A DNA stretch of 64,000 nt from Psoroptes ovis (taxonomy: Eukaryota > Arthropoda > Arachnida > Sarcoptiformes > Psoroptidae), in the NCBI GenBank assembly GCA_002943765.1, contig PQWQ01000041.1, positions 186,001 to 250,000 on the forward strand, written 5' to 3'. Below are positions 22,057 to 31,800 of the stretch, piece after piece. Position numbers and translations under genes: made by a program. Each line of letters starts with the position of its first letter. Within the stretch, counting starts at the first letter, position 1. Under the pieces are notes generated by a model that saw nothing but the letters and a program-made list of their open reading frames with translations, did not search any database and was not told the DNA's origin.

Positions 22057-22437
22057 TCATTTTCTCGTAGTAATATTCATATTTTGTTTATAAATTTTTG
22101 TTTCATTATTATCATTTTGATTTTGTTTAATGTTTTCATCCAAAATATCAGTCGGAATCGTTTTAATCAAACTAGGTGATTCATCTAAATCATTATTATT
22201 GATCAATGATTTATTTGATAATCTTGATGATGATAATAATAAAAATGATCTAATTTGTTGATTCATCAATACTGATGATGATGTTTGTAGACAATATTGT
22301 TGCAATAAAATGAATGTTATAATCATAATAATCGATACGATCAATGAATATAATATAATAAAAATCAGAAAATCTAATAAACCATTTGTATTTGAAAATG
22401 ATGAATACATGAAATAATGGCAATAATTTTCTGTCAA
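22057..22437 (-). CDS. Small single-pass membrane protein, hypothetical
   Basis: 126-codon ORF. Residues about 20-48 (LLDFLIFIILYSLIVSIIMI and on) form one strong membrane segment, with a polar Asn/Asp-rich tail of about 70 residues. It converges on EMC2, 162 bp past that stop. I recognise no family. Length, a coherent hydrophobic-then-polar layout and placement between genes argue for it; AT-rich composition and the absence of homology argue against it. Confidence 0.35.
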   Translation of the reverse strand: MTENYCHYFMYSSFSNTNGLLDFLIFIILYSLIVSIIMIITFILLQQYCLQTSSSVLMNQQIRSFLLLSSSRLSNKSLINNNDLDESPSLIKTIPTDILDENIKQNQNDNNETKIYKQNMNITTRK

Positions 22438-22590
22438 TCAATCGTAAATATTTGAATTTAATGTTAAGAATAAATATGACAAATTAAATCAAATTATTTA
22501 TAATAATTGAAACATGGATACAGATCGATATTTCTATTTTAAAAAAATCATTCAAAATGACGTGTAAACTGCGTTTGTTTTGTTTATTAA

Positions 22591-22737
22591 CCCTCAAAAC
22601 TCGAGCGGTGAGCATAGCTCACCATAAGATATAATGCAGCAACTCGATAGGCGCTCCTCAGGCACCATTTTACATGAGTGTGAAAAATTGTCGAGCTGCT
22701 GGCTTGCTTGCGCTGTATTTGCCTCGAGTTCTAAGGG
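22591..22737. mobile_element. piggyBac-like MITE, 147 bp, flanked by TTAA
   Basis: The element begins CCCTCAAAACTCGAG and ends CTCGAGTTCTAAGGG. Read inward from both sides including the flanking TTAA, the ends match at 17 of 19 bases. TTAA stands immediately outside each end (22587-22590 and 22738-22741), which is the obligate piggyBac target duplication, and CCC at the tip is typical of that superfamily. The inside is clearly more GC-rich than the surrounding DNA and holds a perfect hairpin GGTGAGC-ATA-GCTCACC at 22607-22623. There is no coding capacity, so mobility would need a transposase supplied elsewhere. Confidence 0.75.
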
Positions 22738-22741
22738 TTAA

Positions 22742-23677
22742 ATAAAAATTTATTTATTTTTCATTTTTTTGTGAAATAAATAAAATTTTCCAATGTTTAT
22801 TCGATTTGGTTAGTAAACAATTTTATTGATTTCAATCGAAAATTAAATCTAATTTCTTTTTTCCCTATTTCTTAGACATAAACAACACAACAGCATATCG
22901 ATCCAATCAAATATTTGTTTTTCCACAAAAACAAAATAAAAATGACCAAATTTTGAATGGAATTTTTTTTGATTTTGTTTTGTTTCTAAGCTAGTTTTTG
23001 ATTCACGCGTTTTATTGCTATATTGATTGAAACGCCTGTTGCATATCCAACTATCGAATCAATATTTATTCAAAATTAAGATAAACATTTGTTTGAAACA
23101 ATGATTTATTGATTGATTGGGAAATACTATTGAAAGTTGTGATAATAAAATACTTTTCATTTATCAACACAACTTTAACCCCAACATACTCCCAAAAATC
23201 AATTTAGTTCTTTGATTAATTGATTTATTTGGCTAGAATCCATCATAAACATGTTACTATCAACAAAAATATCATATTGATTGATACTACAATAGAACAA
23301 TATATGATCATCATACATCATGATTTATGATGATTCGATATTCATGATTGATAAATTTTTTCATATATTCCCATTTCATATGATTATAAAATCAATTAGT
23401 GATATCATTATGATTGATCAAAATCTATCTTAAATGATTTTTGATCAATTCAAAGTTACATATTGATTTTTGGAAAATTTTTTCATATTTCTCGATTAAC
23501 CAATTGTTTACAATCAACTAGATTTTTCTTGAAATCAAAACAAATGCTGTGATACGAAATAAGTTAGAAAAAAAATAAACAGAAAAATTGAATTTCTTAA
23601 AGCAAAGAAAAAAATCATTTCCTAATTTCACATTTTGATTTGTCAAATGTTTTGAAAAATTTTGAAAAACAAAAAAC
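22742..23677. other. AT-rich intergenic region upstream of SLC38A9
   Basis: 936 bp between the MITE and the transporter start. It is very AT-rich with many ATGATT/AATCAT words around 23,220-23,480. No gene, RNA or element is recognised; it must hold the transporter promoter and 5'UTR. Confidence 0.4.
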
Positions 23678-25540
23678 ATGGAAGATGCACAACAAAAATC
23701 TACTATTCGACGATCAATTTCATCCCCTAATTGGCAGCAAGAAAAAATTTCAAATAAAAATATTCAAATGGCGTCATCATCATCATCTTCAGCGACAGCA
23801 ACAGCAGCAGCTGCACCATCATCTTCTTCTGGAATATTATTATTATCATCTTCATCTACATCATCTGCTATTTCAAAACGACAACAGCATACCCGTTTAC
23901 CTTATTATTATCCACCATCATGTGATATTGCTGGCCATTATGAATATGGAACATTTCATTCACGTTTTCCAACATCGGAATCATCGACAACATTATTGAG
24001 TAAAAGTTCTTCATCGAAAATTCATCAAAAATCAATGAATTCCAATGATTATGTTATAATGCAAGAATCAAATTCTTATCATCGTTATAAATATTATAAT
24101 AGATTATTTAATAGTTCAGAAAATTTTGATAAACATAGAAGAAATGATGAAAGCATTTTAGTCATACCTGATCATGTTATACCATGGTATTTCCTGTTGC
24201 CAAAAATATCGGTACCAATCGAATTTGAACATTCCAATGAAAGAAAACAATCATCAATCGTCACAATATTTGCCATCTGGAATATGATGATGGGAACATC
24301 TTTACTTTGCTTGCCATGGGCATACCATCAAGCCGGTCTATTAGGCGGATGTTTGATCATTTTGCTGATGACAGGATTATGTTTTTTCACAGCATCATTA
24401 GTAATTAAAGTGCCGAAACTGCTCCAAATTCAGGTGAATGAATTCACTGATCTATGTTCCTTATTGTTAGGAAATGTAGCGCATAAAATATCGCAAATAT
24501 CATCGTTATCGATATTAGCTGGTGGATGTATTGTATATTGGGTATTGATGACTAATTTTCTGCGTCATGTTATTAGTTTTATTTATCAAGTAGAATTTCT
24601 TAACATGACAGTCGATTTGAATATTTCATCAGTTGTTTGTGAGCCAAACATCAATTCAAGTAATTATTTGACCAGTATGAAATACGATGAATTCATGTCT
24701 GATCTAGATTATATTGTTCCTGGCATATTAATATTATTGATTGGTCCAATCACTTGTTTGCGTTCAGTAAATTTTTTCCTAAAATTCAATATAATTGGTA
24801 CATTATCAGTGTTTTATTTGATTGCATTTGCAATATTTAAATCTTATTCATGGGATTTTATCAATATATCATTCGACATCAATTCAGATTTATATGTTAA
24901 ATTGTTTGATTGGAATTTTCCAATTTATACCGGTGTTTTATCATTAGCATTATTCATACATAATTGTTTGACAACATTATTGAAAACGCAAAGAAATCCT
25001 GAAAATAATCAACGTGATTTAGCGATTGCCTATACTTTAGTATCGATTACATATTTATCAATATCAATGATAATTTATATAAGTTTTCCATTATCTAAAA
25101 ATTGCATCAAAGATAATTTTTTAGACAATTTTCAATCGAACGATTTATATGCATTTATAACAAGATTATTTTTATTATTACAAGTTTTGAGTTTATTTCC
25201 ATTGCTGGTTTACATGTTTCGTGTACAAGTTTTGCAAATATTCAAAGATTCAAATACTGGACAAATTAGTTATCCATTTATACGAACAATTATAATCAAC
25301 ATTTGTATATTGACATCTGGCTGTTTATTTGCAGAATTTTATCCACAAATTGGTACCATTATACGTTATTGTGGATCATTTTCTGGAATGATATTGATAT
25401 TTATTTTACCAACCATGACATTCATCAAAGCGAAAATTGTCATAGAAAAACCATTAAATCATTATATTCGTATTTGTTTATATACATTGATTATGTTAGG
25501 TATTGCAAATTTTATTTCACAATTCATTGTACATACTTGA
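23678..25540 (+). CDS. SLC38A9: SLC38A9-type lysosomal amino-acid transporter
   Basis: Single-exon ORF of 620 aa. The roughly 190-residue cytosolic N terminus is Ser-rich, but it keeps a YKYYNRLF element (about 135) and PDHVIP (about 163), which match the human protein's Rag/Ragulator-binding region. The transporter domain starts SSIVTIFAIWNMMMGTSLLC (about 190) and carries eleven expected membrane segments, with VYWVLMTNFL, FNIIGTLSVFYLI, ALFIHNCLTTLLK, NNQRDLAIAYTLVSITYL and GTIIRYCGSFSGM. SLC38A9 senses lysosomal arginine for mTORC1 and exports amino acids. Long Ser runs (near residue 32-65) are encoded by TCA/TCT repeats. The ORF converges on the glucosidase gene with 134 bp between stops. 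Confidence 0.93.
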   Translation: MEDAQQKSTIRRSISSPNWQQEKISNKNIQMASSSSSSATATAAAAPSSSSGILLLSSSSTSSAISKRQQHTRLPYYYPPSCDIAGHYEYGTFHSRFPTSESSTTLLSKSSSSKIHQKSMNSNDYVIMQESNSYHRYKYYNRLFNSSENFDKHRRNDESILVIPDHVIPWYFLLPKISVPIEFEHSNERKQSSIVTIFAIWNMMMGTSLLCLPWAYHQAGLLGGCLIILLMTGLCFFTASLVIKVPKLLQIQVNEFTDLCSLLLGNVAHKISQISSLSILAGGCIVYWVLMTNFLRHVISFIYQVEFLNMTVDLNISSVVCEPNINSSNYLTSMKYDEFMSDLDYIVPGILILLIGPITCLRSVNFFLKFNIIGTLSVFYLIAFAIFKSYSWDFINISFDINSDLYVKLFDWNFPIYTGVLSLALFIHNCLTTLLKTQRNPENNQRDLAIAYTLVSITYLSISMIIYISFPLSKNCIKDNFLDNFQSNDLYAFITRLFLLLQVLSLFPLLVYMFRVQVLQIFKDSNTGQISYPFIRTIIINICILTSGCLFAEFYPQIGTIIRYCGSFSGMILIFILPTMTFIKAKIVIEKPLNHYIRICLYTLIMLGIANFISQFIVHT

Positions 25541-25674
25541 TTATCATATTATATTTGATTACGTTATTTTTTTTACAAATAATTTCATGTAAATTTTGAT
25601 TTATAAATTGTAAAAATAAAATAATTTTCTTATTCAAACAAAAATGGATGAGATCATTTTTATTCTCGTTTTGA

Positions 25675-28089
25675 TTATTCATTGGCCATAATTAAAACGA
25701 TCAATGATGTCCAACCAGTGAATGGATGAGCACCACGTCCATTACCATTATCATCTTGATATTGTTCCCAAACATACCCAGTACGCTTAAATTCTTTATA
25801 CATTGATTCGATTAAATTCATTTTTAAACGTGAATAAATTTCTTTTGATTTCATCTGATATGGCCCTGGTTCTTTTGAATAATGATTCAAAGCATTCAAT
25901 ATTAAATAATTCATATTGATCCAAATTGATCCACGCCAATATGGTGGATCATGCTCTGTGTTGTATTTTTTGTAGTATGAACTTTTTTTTGATAATGATC
26001 GTAAACCAAATGGTGACCATAAAATATCTGGATTTTCGATATTGTTCAAAATTTTCCCCAATTTGTCATTGTTAGGTTTCAAAATTGTCATCATAAATGG
26101 AAATAAACTAATATAGCCAAATTCATTAACACAATCGTAATGTGGTTCACTATTGACGACACGTTCAAACCATGTTTGTGGATTTTTAGGATCGTTATTA
26201 TGAATTTTTTTCAAGCTAACATTCACTGAATGTAATCCTTTATCACAAAACATTTCATATTTATCAGACCAATGTAATTGTTCTAATAAATGATTATCAC
26301 TCAAAATTTCATGATATTCATGAAATTCGTCCTCAATTTTCAATGCGTTGCTTATTTTTGACATTAATCTTGTTGCCAACGTCATCCAACAACGGAGATC
26401 AATGTGTATTTCATGCTCAGTTGGATGTGTAGCTCGTGGATAATCATCTAATCCAGATGTTAATGTTTTGGGATTGAGTTCAAATTTTGTGGTAGAATTG
26501 CGTCCACGCCATCTAAATGTGTATGGATATTTGCCGGTTTGTGTTTTATTGAACCACTGATACCATTTATACAATCTTGGATAAATTTCTTCTAACCATG
26601 CGTGATCATATTGTCCTCGATCTATTAATGATTCGATAGCTAACAATAATGAAGGAGGATTGGCATTCGATGAATGTTGAACAATAAATTCACTCGGTAC
26701 GCGTGATTTAGCTTCATCACCAAGTATGACTTCACGTGGTATCCAACCATCAGCATTCATTAATGAGAGCCAACTTTTTATGATTGCCATAGATAGTTCT
26801 GGATCCCAACGGCTGATCAATAATTGTTGAAAACCTTCATCCCAAAGAAAGCCACGAGGAAATACTGAACGAGATGGTGATACGGCTAACAATTGTATAG
26901 GGCCATATGGTCGGACAATTGATGAATATCCAGAATCAACTAATGAATAACCATAATAATAGCCAATACTACCCATAGCATTACTTAGAATTGTACGAGC
27001 GAATCTTATTTTTTCTATGGATATGTTAGGATCAAAACTGAATTTTTCGGAAAATTTCTTTTCGAATTCTTGTTGCCTTTCGTTCATTTCATTGTCATAA
27101 TCAAAATCTTCACTATTAACATCATCATCATTCAAATATAATGATAGCTCAATTTCAATTGATTGATTGAAAATTATTTGATAGGCAATAAAATTTGTTG
27201 GATATTTTAAATCATCATCATTAGAATTAGATATGACAAAAATTGTTCGTTCATGATGTTTATGATAAAATAAATTTGATTGAATGGTATATTCTAATCG
27301 ATCCATTGTGGAATTGGCCAACAAAAAACTTTGAAAAAATTTATCACCATTTTTTATTTGAAATTTGATTCGATAATTTTTCTCTCTATTCGTCAAGCTA
27401 TTCATCGTTATCCAAACATCTTCATTACTTTGATGTAATTTTAATATTTCATCGGCGGGATTTTCAGTAGTAACATACAAAATAATGGAATTTAAATCAT
27501 TCGATGTTCGGGCATCATTGAATTGAATTTTTGATACAACCTTATTGTCATTGACGAATCGTATGAAACTAGTATTTATTTTTAAATTATTATCATGCAA
27601 TGTTTGATGACCAAAATTATGTAAATCATTATATGACCAATAATATGTGTTTAATTGATCCTCTTGTCTACAGAGATGTCGTATTGATAATCGGCCATTA
27701 TTTGGACTCAATTTTTGACGAAACCACATCAAACTAATTGATGATGAATTTGGTTGAGCAGTTTTGAGAGCAAAATAATGACCAGGTATTAGAGTACTCC
27801 AATATGATCGCGGAAAAATATCATAAATAGGAAATGTACGATTAGAACCGAATGGCAAAAATGTTGATTCACGTGTTGCATCATTGTTTACGAATAATGA
27901 GAAACCGAAAAAACCGATCAGTATACTCGAAACAAATACAATTATTTGGTAAAGATATGCCGATTTATTTTCAATATTTTTCTGTTTCTTGTCTTGTTGA
28001 TTATTCCGCTTAAGTTTATCCAATATTTTTGCCGGTGGTGATTGCTGATTACTTCGTTTGTGGCGTTTATTGTTCATTGATGGTTGCAT
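25675..28089 (-). CDS. MOGS: Mannosyl-oligosaccharide glucosidase (ER alpha-glucosidase I, GH63)
   Basis: Single-exon ORF of 804 aa. It is a type II membrane protein: a basic cytosolic tail (residues 1-43, rich in Lys/Arg, fitting ER retention), a membrane segment at about 45-67 (YLYQIIVFVSSILIGFFGF), then the lumenal enzyme. The N-terminal GH63 beta domain starts near FLPFGSNRTFPIYDIFPRSY. The (alpha/alpha)6 catalytic domain has SRSVFPRGFLWDEGFQQLL (Asp near 414), VPSEFIVQHSSNANPPSLLL, DDYPRATHP, WMTLATRLM, FGYISLFPFMM preceded by the NE of the active-site region (near 655), PYWRGSIWINMNYL and the C-terminal GRGAHPFTGWTSLIVLIM. It removes the outermost glucose from Glc3Man9GlcNAc2 glycans after transfer to nascent proteins. 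Confidence 0.95.
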   Translation of the reverse strand: MQPSMNNKRHKRSNQQSPPAKILDKLKRNNQQDKKQKNIENKSAYLYQIIVFVSSILIGFFGFSLFVNNDATRESTFLPFGSNRTFPIYDIFPRSYWSTLIPGHYFALKTAQPNSSSISLMWFRQKLSPNNGRLSIRHLCRQEDQLNTYYWSYNDLHNFGHQTLHDNNLKINTSFIRFVNDNKVVSKIQFNDARTSNDLNSIILYVTTENPADEILKLHQSNEDVWITMNSLTNREKNYRIKFQIKNGDKFFQSFLLANSTMDRLEYTIQSNLFYHKHHERTIFVISNSNDDDLKYPTNFIAYQIIFNQSIEIELSLYLNDDDVNSEDFDYDNEMNERQQEFEKKFSEKFSFDPNISIEKIRFARTILSNAMGSIGYYYGYSLVDSGYSSIVRPYGPIQLLAVSPSRSVFPRGFLWDEGFQQLLISRWDPELSMAIIKSWLSLMNADGWIPREVILGDEAKSRVPSEFIVQHSSNANPPSLLLAIESLIDRGQYDHAWLEEIYPRLYKWYQWFNKTQTGKYPYTFRWRGRNSTTKFELNPKTLTSGLDDYPRATHPTEHEIHIDLRCWMTLATRLMSKISNALKIEDEFHEYHEILSDNHLLEQLHWSDKYEMFCDKGLHSVNVSLKKIHNNDPKNPQTWFERVVNSEPHYDCVNEFGYISLFPFMMTILKPNNDKLGKILNNIENPDILWSPFGLRSLSKKSSYYKKYNTEHDPPYWRGSIWINMNYLILNALNHYSKEPGPYQMKSKEIYSRLKMNLIESMYKEFKRTGYVWEQYQDDNGNGRGAHPFTGWTSLIVLIMANE

Positions 28090-28278
28090 AATTTTTCTTA
28101 TTTGGTCCAGGTTTAGAACATATCACAAGAATCAAGAATTTTGAATAATTTTGGAGAAAAAAAATGCAAATTAAAAACAGACAACTCATGAAAAAACGCA
28201 CGCATGCTCTTATTTAATATAAACAAATGAATTTTTTAAAGAATATATTTTATTAAAAAATCAAAAAAAAAAAAAAAA

Positions 28279-28842
28279 TTATAATAAATCAATTTGTTGA
28301 AAATTCTTGATTGTATCTTCAATATTATCGATAATATTTTCGAGAATTATTTTTTGTGAATTCATTTTCTTAAGCCAGTATTCATATTCTTTCGTTGATA
28401 ATATCGATATTTGTTTTGTTGTTTGGTGAATTTCTGCAATCATTTTTGATAAATAAACATTATCGTTAGCATCATCATTCGATTGTTTCATATCATTAGC
28501 ATTTGAATCATGATTGTCCATTTTTAATAAATCTTTCATATTGAAATCAAGATTTTCAATAGATTTTAATTCATTTTCATACAGCATAGATTGATGTTGT
28601 AAATTATCAACATAAGAAGTTATTAAATAGAATGCAGTATCACATCCAGTTTCCATATTATTTGTATTTGGGCCATCATTGCCATTTTCGCTATTATTTT
28701 CATACTTAGGATTATGAATTACAGTCGGTTCACCACTGGATGAAGATTTGGAATGATATGAAAATTCTAGTGAACTTTTATCACTGTGATTAGATGATGA
28801 TGAGGTTCTATTTTTATTATTGTTCAAATTTAATTCAGACAT
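28279..28842 (-). CDS. Ser/Asn-rich hypothetical protein with C-terminal helices
   Basis: 187-codon ORF with no recognised family. The N-terminal 65 residues are Ser/Asn-rich and probably disordered. Residues about 68-110 (DTAFYLITSYVDNLQ and following) and 128-185 (KMIAEIHQTTKQISI, then QKIILENIIDNIEDTIKNFQ) look like amphipathic or coiled-coil helices, of the sort seen in small complex subunits. It shares the strand of the glucosidase gene; the 189 bp between includes a run of 16 A at 28262-28277. The upstream side opens on the gene-poor region. Confidence 0.5.
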   Translation of the reverse strand: MSELNLNNNKNRTSSSSNHSDKSSLEFSYHSKSSSSGEPTVIHNPKYENNSENGNDGPNTNNMETGCDTAFYLITSYVDNLQHQSMLYENELKSIENLDFNMKDLLKMDNHDSNANDMKQSNDDANDNVYLSKMIAEIHQTTKQISILSTKEYEYWLKKMNSQKIILENIIDNIEDTIKNFQQIDLL

Positions 28843-31800
28843 ACTGATTTAATTTAATCAATGGAAAAATCAGCTATAATTAAATCTAAATTCAAATGTA
28901 AACAATTGCGAAAAAATATAACCGCCAAAAAATCAACAATTTATTTCTAATCGAAGGCTATTTACACATTTGAAAGACAAAAAAGTTGAAATATTTTTTT
29001 TTGTTTTCATTTTTCATTTCACATAACAACTACAGATGGTAGAGCCTGCGCTGTTTTTGAATTTTTTTCAAAAAAAAATTGGCGTAATTTTTGTGGTCTC
29101 GAAATGAGAAAATGAGAAATCAAACAAAGCAAAATACAACAAATCAACAAGAACCCTGCTGATATGTTTATCAAATGAATAGGAGAAAATCGTATACATT
29201 AAAAATTAATGTAAATAAATGCAGCAGCTGCTAATGATATGTTTGATTATGATCACCATCATCATCATAATAATCATTATCATTGGTAAAAAAAATGTAG
29301 AAAATTACCCATCGAAAAATAAGGTGAATATATACCGCGAATATCGAATGTTGGCACTATTAATAATGATAATAATAATGGTCATCAATATTTATGGTCA
29401 AAACAGATCAATAATGATGATTTCTTTTTATTTTTTGCTCTGGTTTTCCTCTCTTAGTTCCTTTATTTTAGTTTTTTCTTCATCCTCATCTTCAAAAGAC
29501 AGGTGTTTGTTTATGACGATGGCCGTTTTTGATGTTGATGAAATTCGAATGTTGTTTGAAAGTACAAGAACAAAAGAAGAAAAATGTGGAATGAAGAATT
29601 TGAATCGAGAATGATTTGGATGATTTCATTTCATGTAATTATTGGTTCCCAACACGAAAAAAATGTCATTTGAAAATCAAAATATGTTGAAAACAAAGGA
29701 AGAAAAAAAAATTGGGCAATTTTTGATGAAAATGAAGAAATCATGAATTTTGAATCAAGATATGTCAGCAAATTCATGTTTGTGTGTTTATTTTGGTATA
29801 ATAATCGAGTAAAAAATGAATTCTCATCATTTCTTGCATCAATTTTAGCCCAGAGATATCCAATTTATTATTTGCATTCAAATATTTTCTCTTGGTATTC
29901 AATCAAATATACAATTGAAATGCCTTAGGTAATGAAAATTTTATAAATCTTTATTATTGCATATGAACATAACAATGATTATTATTATGGAAAATCGGCC
30001 GAAAAAACAAATCATTATATTTGTTTTGATATTTGGAATTTTTTCGTTTTATTTATTTATCTCAAATATTTAATTTATTCATTTAGTTCAATTAACATTT
30101 AAAAGATCAAAGGGTTTTTCATCGTTATTATTTTATATTGACAATCAGTTAAAATGAAAATAGGTCAGTGAATATATTTTCAGTAAAATGTGAAAAAAAT
30201 TCAATTTATGCATGTCTTTATTGCATGGAAAAAGTAAACAAATACAATATATGATGGCGGTGACCATTGTCCAATCAAGGTATTTTTAATTTTTATTATT
30301 ATTTTCATTGTCAACGTGTATTGATTTTCTGTTTTTTCTGTTGAAAAATGATTCGGCTAAAAATACAGCAAATTACAGGACATTTTATCATCTTATCCAT
30401 GATCATTATCATCAAAATTACCGTCATCGATGGCGATCTTGCTCATTGATCTTCAATATTTACAATTATCATTGAAATTACGAATAATAATAAGTTGAAC
30501 AAACAAACACCAAAAAAGAAATTCCGAAAAAAATATTTCACATGGTCAATTTTTGTAGTTGTTGTTTTTTGATCTTGGTCAATCAATATTGTTTGTACTA
30601 ATGTTATGTTGTGTTTATACAGTATAAAATACAATTTACTTTGTCGGCAATAGTAATGGCTCAAAGAAAACGAAAAAAAAACAATATTTGAATTCAGGCA
30701 ATTCATTGCTTTATGACTATATGTTCTATGTGTCCACTCTTGAAATGATAATAGAAATTGATTGTTTGGACAACGATTTACGATGACGGCTATGATGATG
30801 ACGACGACGATACTTGAAACTCTTTGAACAACCGAAAAATTAGGTATTAATCATCGAAAATGTACACGAATAGAATAAAAAATATTGTTAAAATGTCGAT
30901 TATTATACGAGATATATATTCATTTATTTATTTGTGTGAAAACTATTTGTGTAATAAAAGTGAAAATTTTCCATTTCAATCATCAAAAGATGAAAGCGCT
31001 AAGTGGTTTTCATTTATTTTTTGTTTTTTCGGTCAAAAAACAATTTTTCAATGCTCGAAAATCAATCAAATCAAAATCAATTCGCATTGTTCCATAGAAC
31101 AGAAATAGATAGATAGAGTCCATAGATTCCTGAAAATAGGGAATAGAATTAATGATAATTCAGATGATATGAATGATGAGTGCAGAAAACGCCCACATTA
31201 ACCTGATGTTTCAGTTGATTTACTCGAAAATTGTGGTCATAGTAATTACATTTAAATTGAATAACTTGAATCAATTGAATCAAAGGAATTTGATGTGAAT
31301 TCTCGAACATTTTTCTCTGAAAATTTTCTTGTTTTTTGATCTAATTTGAATAATAATACAGAATATTGAATAGAATTCATTATTCCACAACGTCATCATC
31401 ATCATCATTATCATATTATTGCAACCAAAATCAAATTTACAGACAAATTGAATTTATTAAATGTATATTCCGATATAAATTTCGCATTCTTACATTAAAT
31501 TAAACATTAATAATAATAATTATGGATGGATGAAAGAAAGAACACTGAAAAAATTGAAAAAATCAGGTGTGGTTACCAGGTTTGGAGCTTTGAACCAAAA
31601 TGAAAAAAATATCATCAAATTAACATAATTAAGGATGCAAACAATCAACTTCAAATTGCTGATCGAGTGATGCATTCAAATTGAATGATTTAGTGAAATT
31701 TTTTGTTGAGTTTATTTCATTTTTAAAGATTTTCATAATTTTTCAAAATTGATTTCCGTTGAGAACAAATATACTTTTGTTTATTTTGAATTTCCCAGTT

